In this document: piece by piece, positions 13,306 to 24,700 of the stretch | Numbering within the stretch: position 1 is the first letter of the stretch | Layout of the letters: each line of letters begins with the position of its first letter | Origin: Parasponia andersonii | Taxonomy: Eukaryota > Streptophyta > Magnoliopsida > Rosales > Cannabaceae | Direction of reading: 5' to 3' | DNA: 64,000 bases | Assembly (NCBI GenBank): GCA_002914805.1 | Contig: JXTB01000293.1 | Coordinates: 208,221-272,220, forward strand | Notes under the pieces: model-generated | Told to the model about the DNA's origin: nothing | The model's database searches: none | Seen by the model: the letters and a program-made list of their open reading frames with translations, nothing else | Position numbers and translations under genes: made by a program

Positions 13306-14139
13306 ATGGATACCCCAATAATCGACATTCCGATGGACCGAGAGATTACCAAACCTCAACTTTTTGGAGCTACAACAGTGACTGCCTTCAGAGTAGGATG
13401 ACCACCATACTACTTGGGTGAATCTACACTTGAAGCATTAGGGAATTAGCTTCACGAAACAGAACAACTTTTATGAGCAGATCGCATCTAGGAGTATGAA
13501 TGGACCACTCTTGCAGTCAGGTAACTACGAAATAATGCTCGAGCATGGTAGGGAGCATCAGGACACATAGCAGACAATATGAGTTAGAAAATATTTTAGA
13601 GATTAATCATAGCACGCTTTTCACAAATAGAACAACATAATAATCCAATAGATATCCCGACATCAAAGACTCAATTATAAGAACATGCTTTTGACTTTGT
13701 AAGAAATAGATGGGAATCCCGGCCAGGCGAATCTATAGAAGAATATAACATCTGTTTTTTTGAGGAAGTAGTTTGCATATTCCCTCCAAAATAGCCTAAT
13801 AGTATCTTGCTTACGACCTATTGGAATGGAATCCCAAGTCATATCTGAAGACGCATGCGGAATCCACTTATTGATATGAATCTTGAACACATTATTTTAG
13901 AGGCAATTCATACGGAAGAGGAATATTAAAGGAAAATGGAACAGAGTATAGCTAAAGGATCATCTCGCAGAAATACCATAAGAACACCTTTCCAACAAGG
14001 AGACCCCGAAGAAAGGCAAAGAAGGGTACAACTGCGAATAGATGCGGAGAGAACCATGCCCACTGGATAAGGACATACTAATAACAATGAGGAAGACTCT
14101 AAAGAGGACCCAGAAGAGATTAAGTATAGAATAGACTAG
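13306..14139 (+). pseudogene. Extra gag-like reading frame upstream of gag in E2
   Basis: From ATG at 13306 a single frame of 277 codons runs to TAG at 14137 with 13 internal stops and no frameshift. Stops are TAG, TAA or TGA, each one transition from CAG, CAA, CGA or TGG. The conceptual product is acidic/basic mixed and carries WESRPGESIEEYN (from codon 136) and YWNGIPSHI, an arrangement like the capsid region of plant Ty3 gag proteins (a W/RPGESI-EYN segment followed by a YWxGIP segment). It is not a copy of the gag that follows at 14297 and no zinc knuckle is visible. Extra frames between the LTR and gag are known in some plant gypsy elements such as Ogre, but I do not recognise this one. 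It could be a second gag captured from another element or an unnamed accessory protein. Confidence 0.5.
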
Positions 14140-14296
14140 AAATGTTTATATGTTCTTAATTTGTACTTTAATTAATGAAATGATATAATTATGAAACAAC
14201 ATATGTCTGATTACTTAATTCATCCTTTTTCTTCATAATCAAAGTTGAGATAACTAATAATACCTTGAACTAATAGGAGTCAACTAAAAATAAAAA

Positions 14297-15470
14297 ATGC
14301 CAAAAGAGAGGGGAAGACCACGAGTCACTTCAATAAATGCACCTAAAACACCTGGCCTAGGTAATCTTGTAGCTAACTTGCAACAACGACTCCAAGCTCA
14401 AGAAGAGAAGAAGAGGAACCTTTGTGAGCAACTAAGGAAACAACTCCAAGAGAATTTCAAACCTTAAGTTGACAATGAAGTACTCTATCTGAAGAGGAAG
14501 AGCCAGAACTACAACTAGAACCTGTAATACATGATCGACGCATGGAGTGTCAAGAACCACTTTATGAACCCTTCAAAAAGAAGCATCTTGCTAAGTTTGA
14601 AGGATCGATAGAACCTTTGGTGGCCAAAGAATGGTTATTGTCAATCCAAATTATCCTAGATTTTATGAACTTTAGTGACCATGAAAATGTGTTATGTATA
14701 TCTTATGTCCTAAGGAAAGATGCACGATATTGGTGGGAGATAGATAAGATGAGAAGAAATGTTAGAGAAATGTCGTGGAATGACTTCATCCATGAATTTA
14801 ACCAGAAATACTATAATCATATGGCGATACGGGCCCAGCAAAATGAATTCATTAATATCAAACAAGGGAATATGACAGTCATCGAGGCCGTACAAAAGTT
14901 CGACCAGCTTGCAGGACTGTGTCCCTATTTGGTACTCACTAAAGAGGAATGAGTAAGGAGGAAGCTCGAAATATTTCACCCTGAATTAGCAGTTATCATT
15001 GATAGTGGTGACGATCCACCAACTACAGTCACAGAATGTGTAGGAAGGGCACTCCAAATAGAATATCGTCTTGCCCAAGCCAATGAAGAATGACAAAAAT
15101 ATTTCGAATCAAAGAAAAACCAATGCGGGCAAGCTAAATCAAATCAGGACAACAACCAAAGAGGATTTGGGACCCAATCTGGCCATAACAAGAACTAGAA
15201 CAATAACAACCGCAATAATTATAGTGGAATGAAGAGAATGAATAACTTTGATGGCCAAAGAAACCAAAAAGGAGAGCCTCAACAACAAAAGAAAGTCAAG
15301 GTAGAATTTCCACCATGTCCTAAGTGTGGGAAGAAACACCCTAGGGAATGTCATTTTGGCTTAAACACCTGCTACCTCTTTGGAAGAGGGTTATTATGCT
15401 AAGAACTGCTACAGTAAATAGAATCAAGCTAACCTTCCAACAACGTCTAAGCTGCAAGGACCTCAAATTC
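14297..15470 (+). pseudogene. gag: gag of E2 (capsid and zinc knuckle), broken
   Basis: Gag packages element RNA into virus-like particles in the cytoplasm. The frame opens with MPKERGRPRVTS and a glutamine-rich, probably coiled-coil segment, shifts frame once near 14465-14480, then gives a clear capsid core (14542-14952) with KFEGS, ARYWWE and QGNMTVIEAVQKFDQLA, the standard Retrotrans_gag pattern. A stop at 14950 is followed in frame by more gag-like sequence and by the zinc knuckle CPKCGKKHPREC (15316-15351). After it come several stops and poorly conserved sequence. The order coiled coil, capsid, CCHC knuckle is as expected for Tekay-type gag. Start choice rests on the basic N-terminus usual in this lineage. 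Confidence 0.8.
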
Positions 15471-15475
15471 ACAAT

Positions 15476-15883
15476 ATGCATATCAAAGTTGAAGGACCTC
15501 AGATTGGTCAAGGAAGATTAGAAGCACCTCCAGAAACCACTGCTCAAGTTTACACCTTTACGAAGGAGGACGCAGATACAGGAATATCTAATGTGGTCAC
15601 AAGTCAGCTGTCTGTTGCCACTCAAAATGCATATGTCTTATTTGATTCTAGTGCTATGCATTGTTTTGTGTCATATTTGTTTTCCAAAAGAATAACTCAG
15701 AATAGTGATAGAATGATTAGAACTTTAAATATAGCTCTACCTTCAGGTGAAACTTTGACAACGAATTATTGGATAAGACATGTTCTAAGAATTATAGCTG
15801 CTAGGGAACTGTATGCTGACCTAGTCATCCTAGCAATGATTGATTATAATGTCATTCTAGGAATGGACTTTGTGGGAAGGTAA
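15476..15883 (+). pseudogene. Protease domain of E2
   Basis: The aspartic protease that would cut the gag-pol polyprotein. A 135-codon open stretch contains LFDSSAMHCFVS, the counterpart of the retropepsin LFDSGATHSFIS signature, with catalytic Asp codon at 15644-15646 but Gly changed to Ser and Thr to Met. The C-terminal motif YNVILGMDF is the usual ILGMDWL-type flap-end motif. It joins directly to the RT linker downstream. The altered active-site loop means it would not be expected to work. Confidence 0.8.
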
Positions 15884-15979
15884 AATACTAACATTAAATG
15901 TCAAAGTCGAAGGATCACGTTCAAACCTCTAAGAGAAGAAAATTTCACTTATAATGGAGATACTAAAAAGCAACCTCGA

Positions 15980-16800
15980 GTGATGATCTTAGTAATACAA
16001 ACAAGGAGAATGTTGAGTAACGGGTGTCTGAGATATCTACTTAATATTCTAGATAAGAGTAAAGAAGAAAAGAAGAGGCTAGAAGATGTAATCTTCGTCA
16101 AGGAGTACATTGATGTATTTCCCGATGATCTACCAGGACTATTACCAGAGCAAGAAATTTCCTTTGAGATTGAATTACTACCCGGTACTGTCCTTATTTC
16201 GAAAGCACCTTACAGAATGGCACCTGCTGAGCTTAAAAAGCTATAAACCTAACTATAAGAGTTTTTAGACAGGGATTTTATCCGACCAAGTCACTTACCA
16301 TGGGGCGCACCTGTTATATTCGTGAAGAAGAAGAATAGAACATTCATAATGTACATCGACTACAGAGAATTGAATAAGGTGACCATAAAGAATAAATATC
16401 CTTTGCCAAAGATAGATGACTTGTTCAATCAACTAAAAGGAGCTACAGTTTTCTTAAAGATCAATTTGCAATCGGGCTATCATCAACTAAGAATTAAAGA
16501 GAGTGATATTTCGAAGTCTACCTTTCGAATATGATATAGGCATTATGAGTACTTAGTGACACATTTTGGGTAACCAATTCTCCTATGGCATTTGTGAACC
16601 TGATGAATAGAGTGTTCAAGAAATAATTGGACAAATTTGTCATAGTCTTTATCAATGACATCTTAATTTACTCAAGGTCTCAAGAGGAACAAGAACAACA
16701 ACTCAAACTCATATTATAGAAGTTAAGGAAACATCATCTCTATGCCACCAATATAGAGAAGTGTGGCTAGATTTCTCCATTCTTAGGACATGTGGTTGCA
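15980..16800 (+). pseudogene. Reverse transcriptase domain of E2
   Basis: It copies element RNA into DNA. Visible landmarks in order: EYIDVFPDDLPGL and EISFEIELLPGT (16100-16190), SHLPWGAPV (near 16290), [21 protein letters not shown] (16361-16423), [14 protein letters not shown] (16453-16494), and the catalytic box FINDILIYS (from 16648), where the usual first Asp of the DD pair is Asn (AAT at 16654-16656). Stops at 16251, 16533, 16624 and elsewhere, and a frameshift near 16560-16575, break the frame. The motif order and IDYRxLN/PLPxIDD words are those of Ty3/gypsy RT. Confidence 0.9.
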
Positions 16801-17600
16801 AAGGAAGGAGTTACTGAAGTGAGACATTTCTTAGATCCTTCCAAGATAGAGGCAGTGAACAATTGGCCAGCACCTAAAACCATGATTGAAATGAGGAGCT
16901 TTTTGGAATTAGCTGGCTATTATCGAAGATTTGTAGAAGGATTATCAAAGCTCATTGCTCCCCTCACGGCCCTTACAAAAAAAGGGAAGAAATACAAATG
17001 GATAGAGAAGTGTGAAGAAAGCGTCCAAGAGTTGAAGAATAGGCTTACTAGTGCACCTATACTACTATCCCATCAAACGAAGGACAGTTCGACATTTATA
17101 GTGATGCGTCGAAGTTGGTACTAGGAGCAGTACTAATGCAAAATGGAAAGGTCATGGTATATGGTTCTCGACAACTAAAGGAGTATGAGAAAAACTATCC
17201 AACTCATGATCTAGAACTTGCTGCTGTAGTATTCGTTCTCAAACTTTGGCGATACTACTTATACGGGGCTCAATGTCGAATCTACACTGACCATAAAAGC
17301 CTGAAGTACATATTCACTTAGAAAAAGTTGAACATGAGGTAGCATAGATGGCTTGAGTTAGTAAAGGATTATGATTGTGAAATCTTGTACCACCCGAGTA
17401 AGGAAAACAAGGTTATAGATATGCTAAGCAGAAAAACGATTTCAACTCTGGTGTCAATAAAAGCCTTACCTAAACCCTTACAAGAGGAGATAAACAACGT
17501 CAGTTTAGATTTAATGATAGGAAAATTGTCTATATTAACTCTTAAACCAGACATTTTTGAGAATATGAAGGAAACCCAAGAGCTTGATCCTATCTTAGCA
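16801..17600 (+). pseudogene. RNase H domain and connection of E2
   Basis: RNase H removes the RNA template. After the RT thumb (AGYYRRFVEGLSKL, near 16911-16955) a frameshift near 17100-17115 leads into [28 protein letters not shown] and [12 protein letters not shown], which carry the expected acidic residues D, E, D. The tail ILYHPSKENKVIDMLSRK is the standard end of the Ty3/gypsy RNase H. Only one RNase H is present, unlike E3. Confidence 0.85.
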
Positions 17601-18560
17601 TGAATTATGGAAGACATTGTAGAAGGAAAACTGACTGAGTTCAGCCTCTCTTCTAACAGAATTCTCAAACTGAATGGTAGATTATACATAACCAATGATG
17701 CCAAAATGAAGAATTAGATCCTTTCTGAGGCACACGAGACCCCTTATTCTATCAATCTTAGTGCGACAAAGATGTATAACGATCTAAAGGAACACTTTTG
17801 GTGGAATGAAATGAAAACATATGTTGCTAAGTATGCACAAAAGTGCTAGATGTGTCAAAAAATCAAAGCTGAACACAAGCGACCTACTGAAGAATTTCAA
17901 CCAATTGAAATTGTAGAATCGAAATGGGAGAAAATTGCTATGGATTTTATGGTTGGATTACCAAGAACGCTAGAAGGATATGATGCAATATAGGTGATTA
18001 TGGATCGACTAACTAAATCAGCACACTTTCTACCAATGAAAATCACTTAATCATTGGAAAAGTTAGCTGAATTATACGTGGCTGAGATAGTCAGACTACG
18101 TGGAATACCACAAAATATCATTTCTGATCGCGACATTCGATTTACCTCCACTTTTTGGAGAAAAGTCTAAGAAGCCTTAGGTACAAAGCTAAATTTTAGC
18201 ACGGCTTTCCATCCTCAAACTGATAGGCAGTTAGAACGAACTATCCAAACTTTAGAAGATATGCTTAGGGCATACATCATGGACTTTAAAGGAGCATGGA
18301 ATAAGAAACTTCCATTGATAGAGTTCTCCTACAATAACAATTACTAGGCCTCTATCAAGGCAGCATCTTTTGAAGTACTTTATAGAAGAAGATGTAGATC
18401 TCTAATCCATTGGTTTGAACCTGGAGACAAATATTTAGAAACCACTGATTTCATAAAGGAAACTACTAAAGCTATACAAAAAATAGGAAAATGATGGAAA
18501 CTGCTCAGAGTAGACAGAAAAGCTATGTAGACAAGCAAAGAACTCCATTAGAATTCCAAG
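17601..18560 (+). pseudogene. Integrase of E2
   Basis: Integrase inserts the cDNA into the host genome. From about 17620 one frame stays aligned with integrase to 18480, interrupted only by stops. The zinc-binding part has AHETPYS and CxxC (KC-stop-MCQK) with the second His lost. The core has IAMDFMVGLP, IISDRDIRF and [12 protein letters not shown], so the D, D, E residues remain. Stops at 17991, 18048, 18168 and 18345 fall where Trp or Gln is normal (for example DAI-stop-VIMDRLTKSAHFLP), each one transition away. A frameshift follows near 18490. Confidence 0.9.
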
Positions 18561-18915
18561 TAGGAGATGCAATTTTTCTCGAAATAGCACTAATAAAGGG
18601 AAAATGAGGAAAATTGAGTCCAAGATACATTGGACCATTCAAAATCTTAGAGCGTATTGGCAAAGTAGCCTATAAGTTAGCTTTACTACCTGAATTAGCA
18701 TCAGTGCATAACATATTCCATATATCTATGCTGAAGAAATACATCTTAGACCCCGTCACATGTTTTGAAGCATGAACTTGTTGAAGTTCACGAAGACTTG
18801 ACATACGAGGAGAAAATGGTGAAGATTTTTCTCGTGAAGAACAGACTCTTAGAAACAAGACCATACTTTCAGTTAAGGTACTGTGGCGAAACCACAAGAT
18901 CGAAGAGCCTACTAT
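18561..18915 (+). pseudogene. Integrase C-terminus and chromodomain-like tail of E2
   Basis: The segment GKLSPRYIGPFKILERIGKVAYKLALLP (seen in full at 18608-18691) is the GPY/F module; HNIFHISMLKKYILDP follows. A frameshift near 18770 leads to the chromodomain-like tail with VKVLWRNHKIEEPT, which in chromoviruses targets integration to chromatin marks. The coding match stops abruptly at TGG (18915-18917), exactly where sequence shared with the 5' end of the element begins, so the last residues of the domain are missing. Confidence 0.8.
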
Positions 18916-21761
18916 GGATAGCCTATAAATAGATCTTTCATTTAGCAATTCAAATCCATACTTAACCTTCCAATTACTTAGCCAAAACTATCTTCATTTT
19001 TCTAATTATCCTTTCTCGAAAAAAAAAGAGAGAAAAAAAAAACTCTTTCTATCTCATTTTCTTCTATATCTATAAGAGCTATAATATTTTACCCATCGAC
19101 TCTAGAAATTAAGAATTATAATTAATAGAAGAGAGTACCTATTTTTGTGGTGGAGATATAAGAAAAAAGATTCAACCTTGGAAGGTAAATATTTCCTCAC
19201 CTTGCTTGTTATATGTTTAAATAGATTTTATAAAAGAATAAATGGATAATAACATATTTGATCTACTTTAAATGTTATATAATTTATGTTATGTTTAGAC
19301 TTATTTTGTTGATTTCTTAAGACTCTATATATGAATACCTCATAATAATAAAGGCTAAATAATAATAATAATAGTAAAATCAAAATGACTAAACACAAAA
19401 GTGGAAGATTTTTAAGTGTAAGACCCTAAAATAAAATATGCATGGAAATGAATCAAGCTTAATGATTTAGACTTAAATCCTTAAGAACATATTTTTATCC
19501 ATTAAAAATGCTTTCCAAAAATTAAAGATGTTTGCTTAAAAGTTGAAAGGGCTAAAATACAAAAACTTTGAGTATTTGGGTCAAAAGTGTAATTTTGAAA
19601 AAATATGGGTCGAATATATAAGAAAGATATTTTAGGCAGTTTTAAAATCATATTAAAGTGTAAAAGTTAATAAAGGAAGAATCTGTAACAAAAAGATAAG
19701 TTATTACTCAATATTTACTATTAGAGGGCATAAATGTTAGAAATCTTAAGATTATAGACAAAAATATAAATTATAAAACTTGAAATTTTGGATTGAAAAT
19801 TTGGTATAAGAATTAATAGAAAACTTTATTTTAAATCTCTAACTGGGATAAGAAAAGATTTACTTAAATTTAAGACATGAAATCTATTATAGGAAATAAA
19901 TAATGTATGTCTCTACTTGTATTTAGCCTAAGTTTAGTGATGGACCTAAAAAGTGTGATCAATGCCTAATAGTATTTAATCCAAGTATGATTTTAGATTT
20001 TAAATCTGTGTAGTGATTAATGTGTTTGACGCACTTATCATATTATGACCCTTAATTACGAATAAAGAAATTAATCAAGAAGAGTTCAAAGTATTTGATG
20101 AAAAGAAATATAATTAAGGAAACTTAACTTATTTAGGATGATTTTAATCAACAACCAAATTATTGATAGATTAAAACGATCACTATAATAAAGGTTAAAG
20201 AGAATTAAATCTCAGCCATCTAAGTTAAAGGTAATTAGTCAATGAATATAACATAACATTGTTTCTCAAATATGAAGTTTTATGTTTGATTAAGATTAAA
20301 TCTTAAATGTTTTAAGCGTACTAAGTAATTAGAAGTTTAAAAAAAAAAAGAATAAGGCTACTTTAAATTACTCTAACAAATAGAGTATGTATATGTCGGA
20401 GCAAAACTACGACCTAGACGTACGCAATTAACGAGTGGAACTAGGACAATCATATTACGAGGTAAGTACAATTTAACCTATGGCATGGATGGTTTGAAAA
20501 TATTTCATGTTTACAGTATGATATGTTTGAAATTATTTCATGTATTAACTTGCCTTTATATTATTAGTGTATGGCCTATGTATAATGTATATTTATAGAG
20601 ATACATTTCTTATGCTATAAAAATAATGTACAATGTTATAATGTAAAAATACTTTAGCATACTTTAACAAAGAAAATGCTATAATAATGGAATATAAGTT
20701 TGGGCTTATTTTTGAAATGTACCCACCCATATTAAGAGAAGACTAAATAAGATAAAGAATTTAAAGGTGTCGTACCAACCTCCACTAGGTGAGGATATCC
20801 GAGAGAAAATAAGACTGACCTCCGCTACGCGAGAATTTCTGAGGAAAATTATATTAAGATTATGACCGTAGATGTTTTCATTTGGGTCACTCCCTTGGTT
20901 CCCCGTTTAGTAGTGTGCGCTCTGTATGCACACCAGGGCCCATAAGAAAGATAAAATCATGATAAAATATCTTATAATGAAGCATAAAGTAATGATTTCA
21001 TAAAATAGCATAACCAAACTTTTATAAAAGATTATTTGTTTATAAGTAAAATGTTTGTGAGAATTACATTATACTTGCTAAGCGAAAGCTCACATTTTAA
21101 GAGTATACATGCTATAGGTACCAAAGAAAAGAAACCTCTGATTTGATTGATGGGTTAGCTGGAATTGAGGCGAGAATGAATGCGAGGCACGGGCAATAGA
21201 ATATCACTATTAAAATTACTTCCGTATATGTTCTTATTATGAGACAAATGATTTCAATTATGTAAGCTTGATATTGTTTAAAAACGTACTTATAACTTGG
21301 CATTTTATTTCGCAATGCATGGTATTATTAATTGAACTTGAAAATGTATTTCGATTAAATAGAATTTAAATAATTAAAAGATCTAAAAGAGAAAATATTT
21401 TGATTTAAATAACTACGAAACACTACGAGTTCTGTCAAAAAGACCTAAACTGTCTAAGGAGAGTTTAGGATTTAAGTCGTCTGTATGTGACCCCTCTCCT
21501 CACCTGAGAGCTCTTTATGGTTGTGCATTATTTAAATCACCTTAATAAAATGTTTATAAACAAATTTAAATAAAGGATACTTAACTATCGAGAAGCTGTT
21601 TTCAAAATTTAAATAAATGGTTAGTTATGAATATAAATCTCTTAAAAAGAAATAAAAGCATAAAAAAATTTGTAATGAATTTTTAGCATCTAAATTTTTC
21701 TTTTTAAATAAGTAAGCTAAGAAGGTAAGTAATTAACGATCCAAAAAATCGGGTCGTTACA
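18908..21761 (+). repeat. 3' LTR copy of E2
   Basis: Matches 10753-13178 through most of its length. It has a TATA box TATAAATA at 18924-18931, a T/C-rich leader, a possible splice donor GGAAGGTAAAT near 19180, and ends GGGTCGTTACA at 21761. TGTAAGACCC at 19417 pairs with that end as a terminal inverted repeat and is preceded by the purine-rich AAAAGTGGAAGA, so it is an alternative LTR start. A duplicated motif (CCTCCACTAGGTGAGGATATCC, and CCTCCGCTACGCGAGAATTTC, near 20775-20840) is conserved in both LTR copies. Confidence 0.7.
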
Positions 21762-24700
21762 TAAATATATAGTTGAAAGTTTGAATATTTTTTCGAAAAT
21801 ATCTACTTAAAGGGCTTCCATAATAATTAGGTAATTGATCTAATATGGGTGAGATATTTTAATGGAGGAAATTTAATTTTTCCATCTTTACCAAAAAGAT
21901 TATATTTTAGTGAATGAGTCTTTTTGATAGACTCGTCAAACCAAAAGGATGTAACATATTATTTGCAGATACAAGAACAATCTCCAAAGTCATGATATTT
22001 TTTGATACTATCTATGATACGATATGGAATAAGAATACACAATGAGTAAACTTATATAGAATTGAGCTAGTGATGATAAAAATAAGTTTTTTCTTATTTT
22101 TAAAAGAGGCGAAAAGATTACTTTGTGTGTTGAAATCAACCGATGTTGATGGTTCAATTGAATGAAAGGAGTATCTATCAAAATTTGAAAAATTTGATAT
22201 TGAAATGAGCTTTGATCGAGGAATATTTTTTGAAATAATATTGGAGTTGTCACATTGATGATGCGTGGTATCATCTTGACTAAGTACAGAGTCTTCGCTC
22301 TGAAGACAATAACGACGTCTTTTATACTAATGTCTTGATGATGGAAAATTTGCTGACGTTATTCTATTGTTTACCTAACTAAAAGAGTAAAACAAAAATA
22401 TTATTATCTCAATAAGTTTTGTGTCAAATTTATGGAATAATATGCTTATCTCATTCATAGATAGTTTTTTTTTTTAGGTTTCTTACACATATAAATATAT
22501 ATATGTATATATTGTATACATATTTTTTTTGTTGGATTATATATGTTATATTAATTTAACTTTAAATAATCATTGTAGTAATATTGTTGTATAACTATAT
22601 TTAGCTTATTTATAACATTTTTCTTTATAAATTTTGGAAAATATGATGTTATGTTATGTTTTAATTTTTTTTATTGAAGTTTTGTCATTATTTTCAGTAT
22701 TATTATCATATTGTTAACTACATACCTATTTTTTAGGTTATTTTGTATATTATTTCATTGTTATAATTATTTAATTTACTTTGATTTGTTATTATTTTTA
22801 AAAGCTTCGTTTTTATTATAATTTTTATATTTCTTTTTGTTCTTATTCATTTTTAAGGAGTTGATTTGTAGGTAGAAAAGACAGATTTGTTATAAAAGAT
22901 ATATGTTAATTTTAGTTGTTTATTATTATATACTTTATAAATTTATTTTCCAGTTATTGATTAGTGCTTATTACTTGTCTATATAAAAAGATTTTAGTTC
23001 TTTTTTTCAGTTATATAGTTGATATATTTATTTTGGATAAATTTATATGTTTTATCTATTGTAATTGTTTCTTATTAAGTAAAGTTTCAGATTCTTTTTG
23101 TTGTTTACTTTTTGTAACTAATTTTTTCGATTTTTTTTGGGGGAGGGGGGAAGGGAGCTATAATTTGAGAGTTTTAATTACGGATTTTATATCCAGTCTA
23201 GTCTAATGAAATTTCTTGCTTTCCTACTGTGAAATAAAGGATGTTTTTGCCCTTCTTTTTAGAAGATGTAAAGTTATTTAGATTTTTTTTTCAACTGCTT
23301 AAAAACAAGAATATTAACTTTTATTGATAAAAGTTTATACTGAGGTCTTGTTTATAATGTATGTAATAGAAAATTTTAATATTTGAATCTTTTCAAAACT
23401 AATTTGGTAATGATTACTAAATTTTTTTATTTTTTCACTATATTACTTAAGATATAATATTTTAATCATTCTGTATAAAAATGGAGTAAGTTTTATCTTA
23501 ATTACTAAAGCTACATATTTACATTATCTTGTCAAAATATTTTGATAGTATTAACGTTTTTCCTATCTTTTTGCTTTCTTCCTAATATTATCTAGTCTTC
23601 TACTTTCTTTTCCATGTGCCCTTTTCTTTTTCTTTTTTTTTTTCAATTCAAATCTCATATTCCGAATATAAACATTTGGATATAAATTACTCAGAATAAT
23701 TGTGTTTTTATTTCATTATCTAAGATCATTGTAATGTAAATATATGCTTTAAAATATGAGTGACTTAGATAAATTACAATTTCATTTTATTGGACAATAT
23801 TATTCTAATCAGCCAAAAAAAAAAGAAAATACTTCATTTTCATTTTGTTATACTAAGTAATTCTAATTCAAAAAAAGGAAAGATATCATGATTCATTAGA
23901 TACAAAACCAAAAGCATTAAATTTAGATAAACAAACTATTGGATTATACACGTAATAAAATTCATTACATAATAATAATGAAATGTATAAAATTCAGTAC
24001 ATAATAATAATAAAATGTCCTTAATAATTTTACAACAGTATCTATTACAAGGTATTTTTTTCTTTATTTCCCTTGTCCTACATTAAAATCTCTATCCTTT
24101 TCTTTGTGAGCAAAATTAGTAGGATTCTTCACCATGAATGAGGTATGATAAATTGTCTATGCTTATTATAATTATGTAATATATATAGATAAATATATTT
24201 GAATAATATATATATATATATATTTGGCTCAAATATATGGAAGTGTTATCAATATATGACGAATTTATGAAATAATACATTTTCAACTGTCTATTTAACT
24301 ACCAGAGAAACGATTCCCTATTCATAGAAGAAAATCATTTCTAGCAATTGAATAGACAAATGAAATATTATCAATATATAAAAAAATTTGCCACATACGT
24401 TTATAATAATCAAATAATAAAAGAAAAATCACAAAAGTATAATATAAAGTTGCCCAAAAACTATAAATAAAAGCCAATAAAAGCTAAAACTTAACTGAAA
24501 AAAGGAAATGATTTTAAAGGAAGAAATTGGAGGGGAAGAAAACACGAGTCTTGAAAAGAGAATATACCAAACCAGGATTTATTCATAATAATAAAACAAA
24601 ATTATAAAAAGACAGAAAAAGAAGAAACAAAATTAAAAAAAAAAACTCGGAACTCCTGTCTAAAATTCTTTGTTTTTAAAATTCTCATATTTTATCTTTT

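Larger units (their letters stand above)
10753..21761 (+). mobile_element. E2: Tekay-like chromovirus (Ty3/gypsy), degenerate
   Basis: The element has direct repeats at both ends (10753-13178 and 18908-21761), a tRNA-Met type primer-binding site at 13181, an extra gag-like frame, gag with a zinc knuckle, protease, reverse transcriptase, RNase H, integrase and a C-terminal chromodomain-like tail, all on the plus strand in Ty3/gypsy order (integrase after RNase H). The tail VLWRNHKIEEPT is typical of Tekay/Del chromoviruses. All parts are broken by stops and a few frameshifts. No target duplication was found, so the ends may be recombinant. Lineage call is from motifs, not from a tree. Confidence 0.8.
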
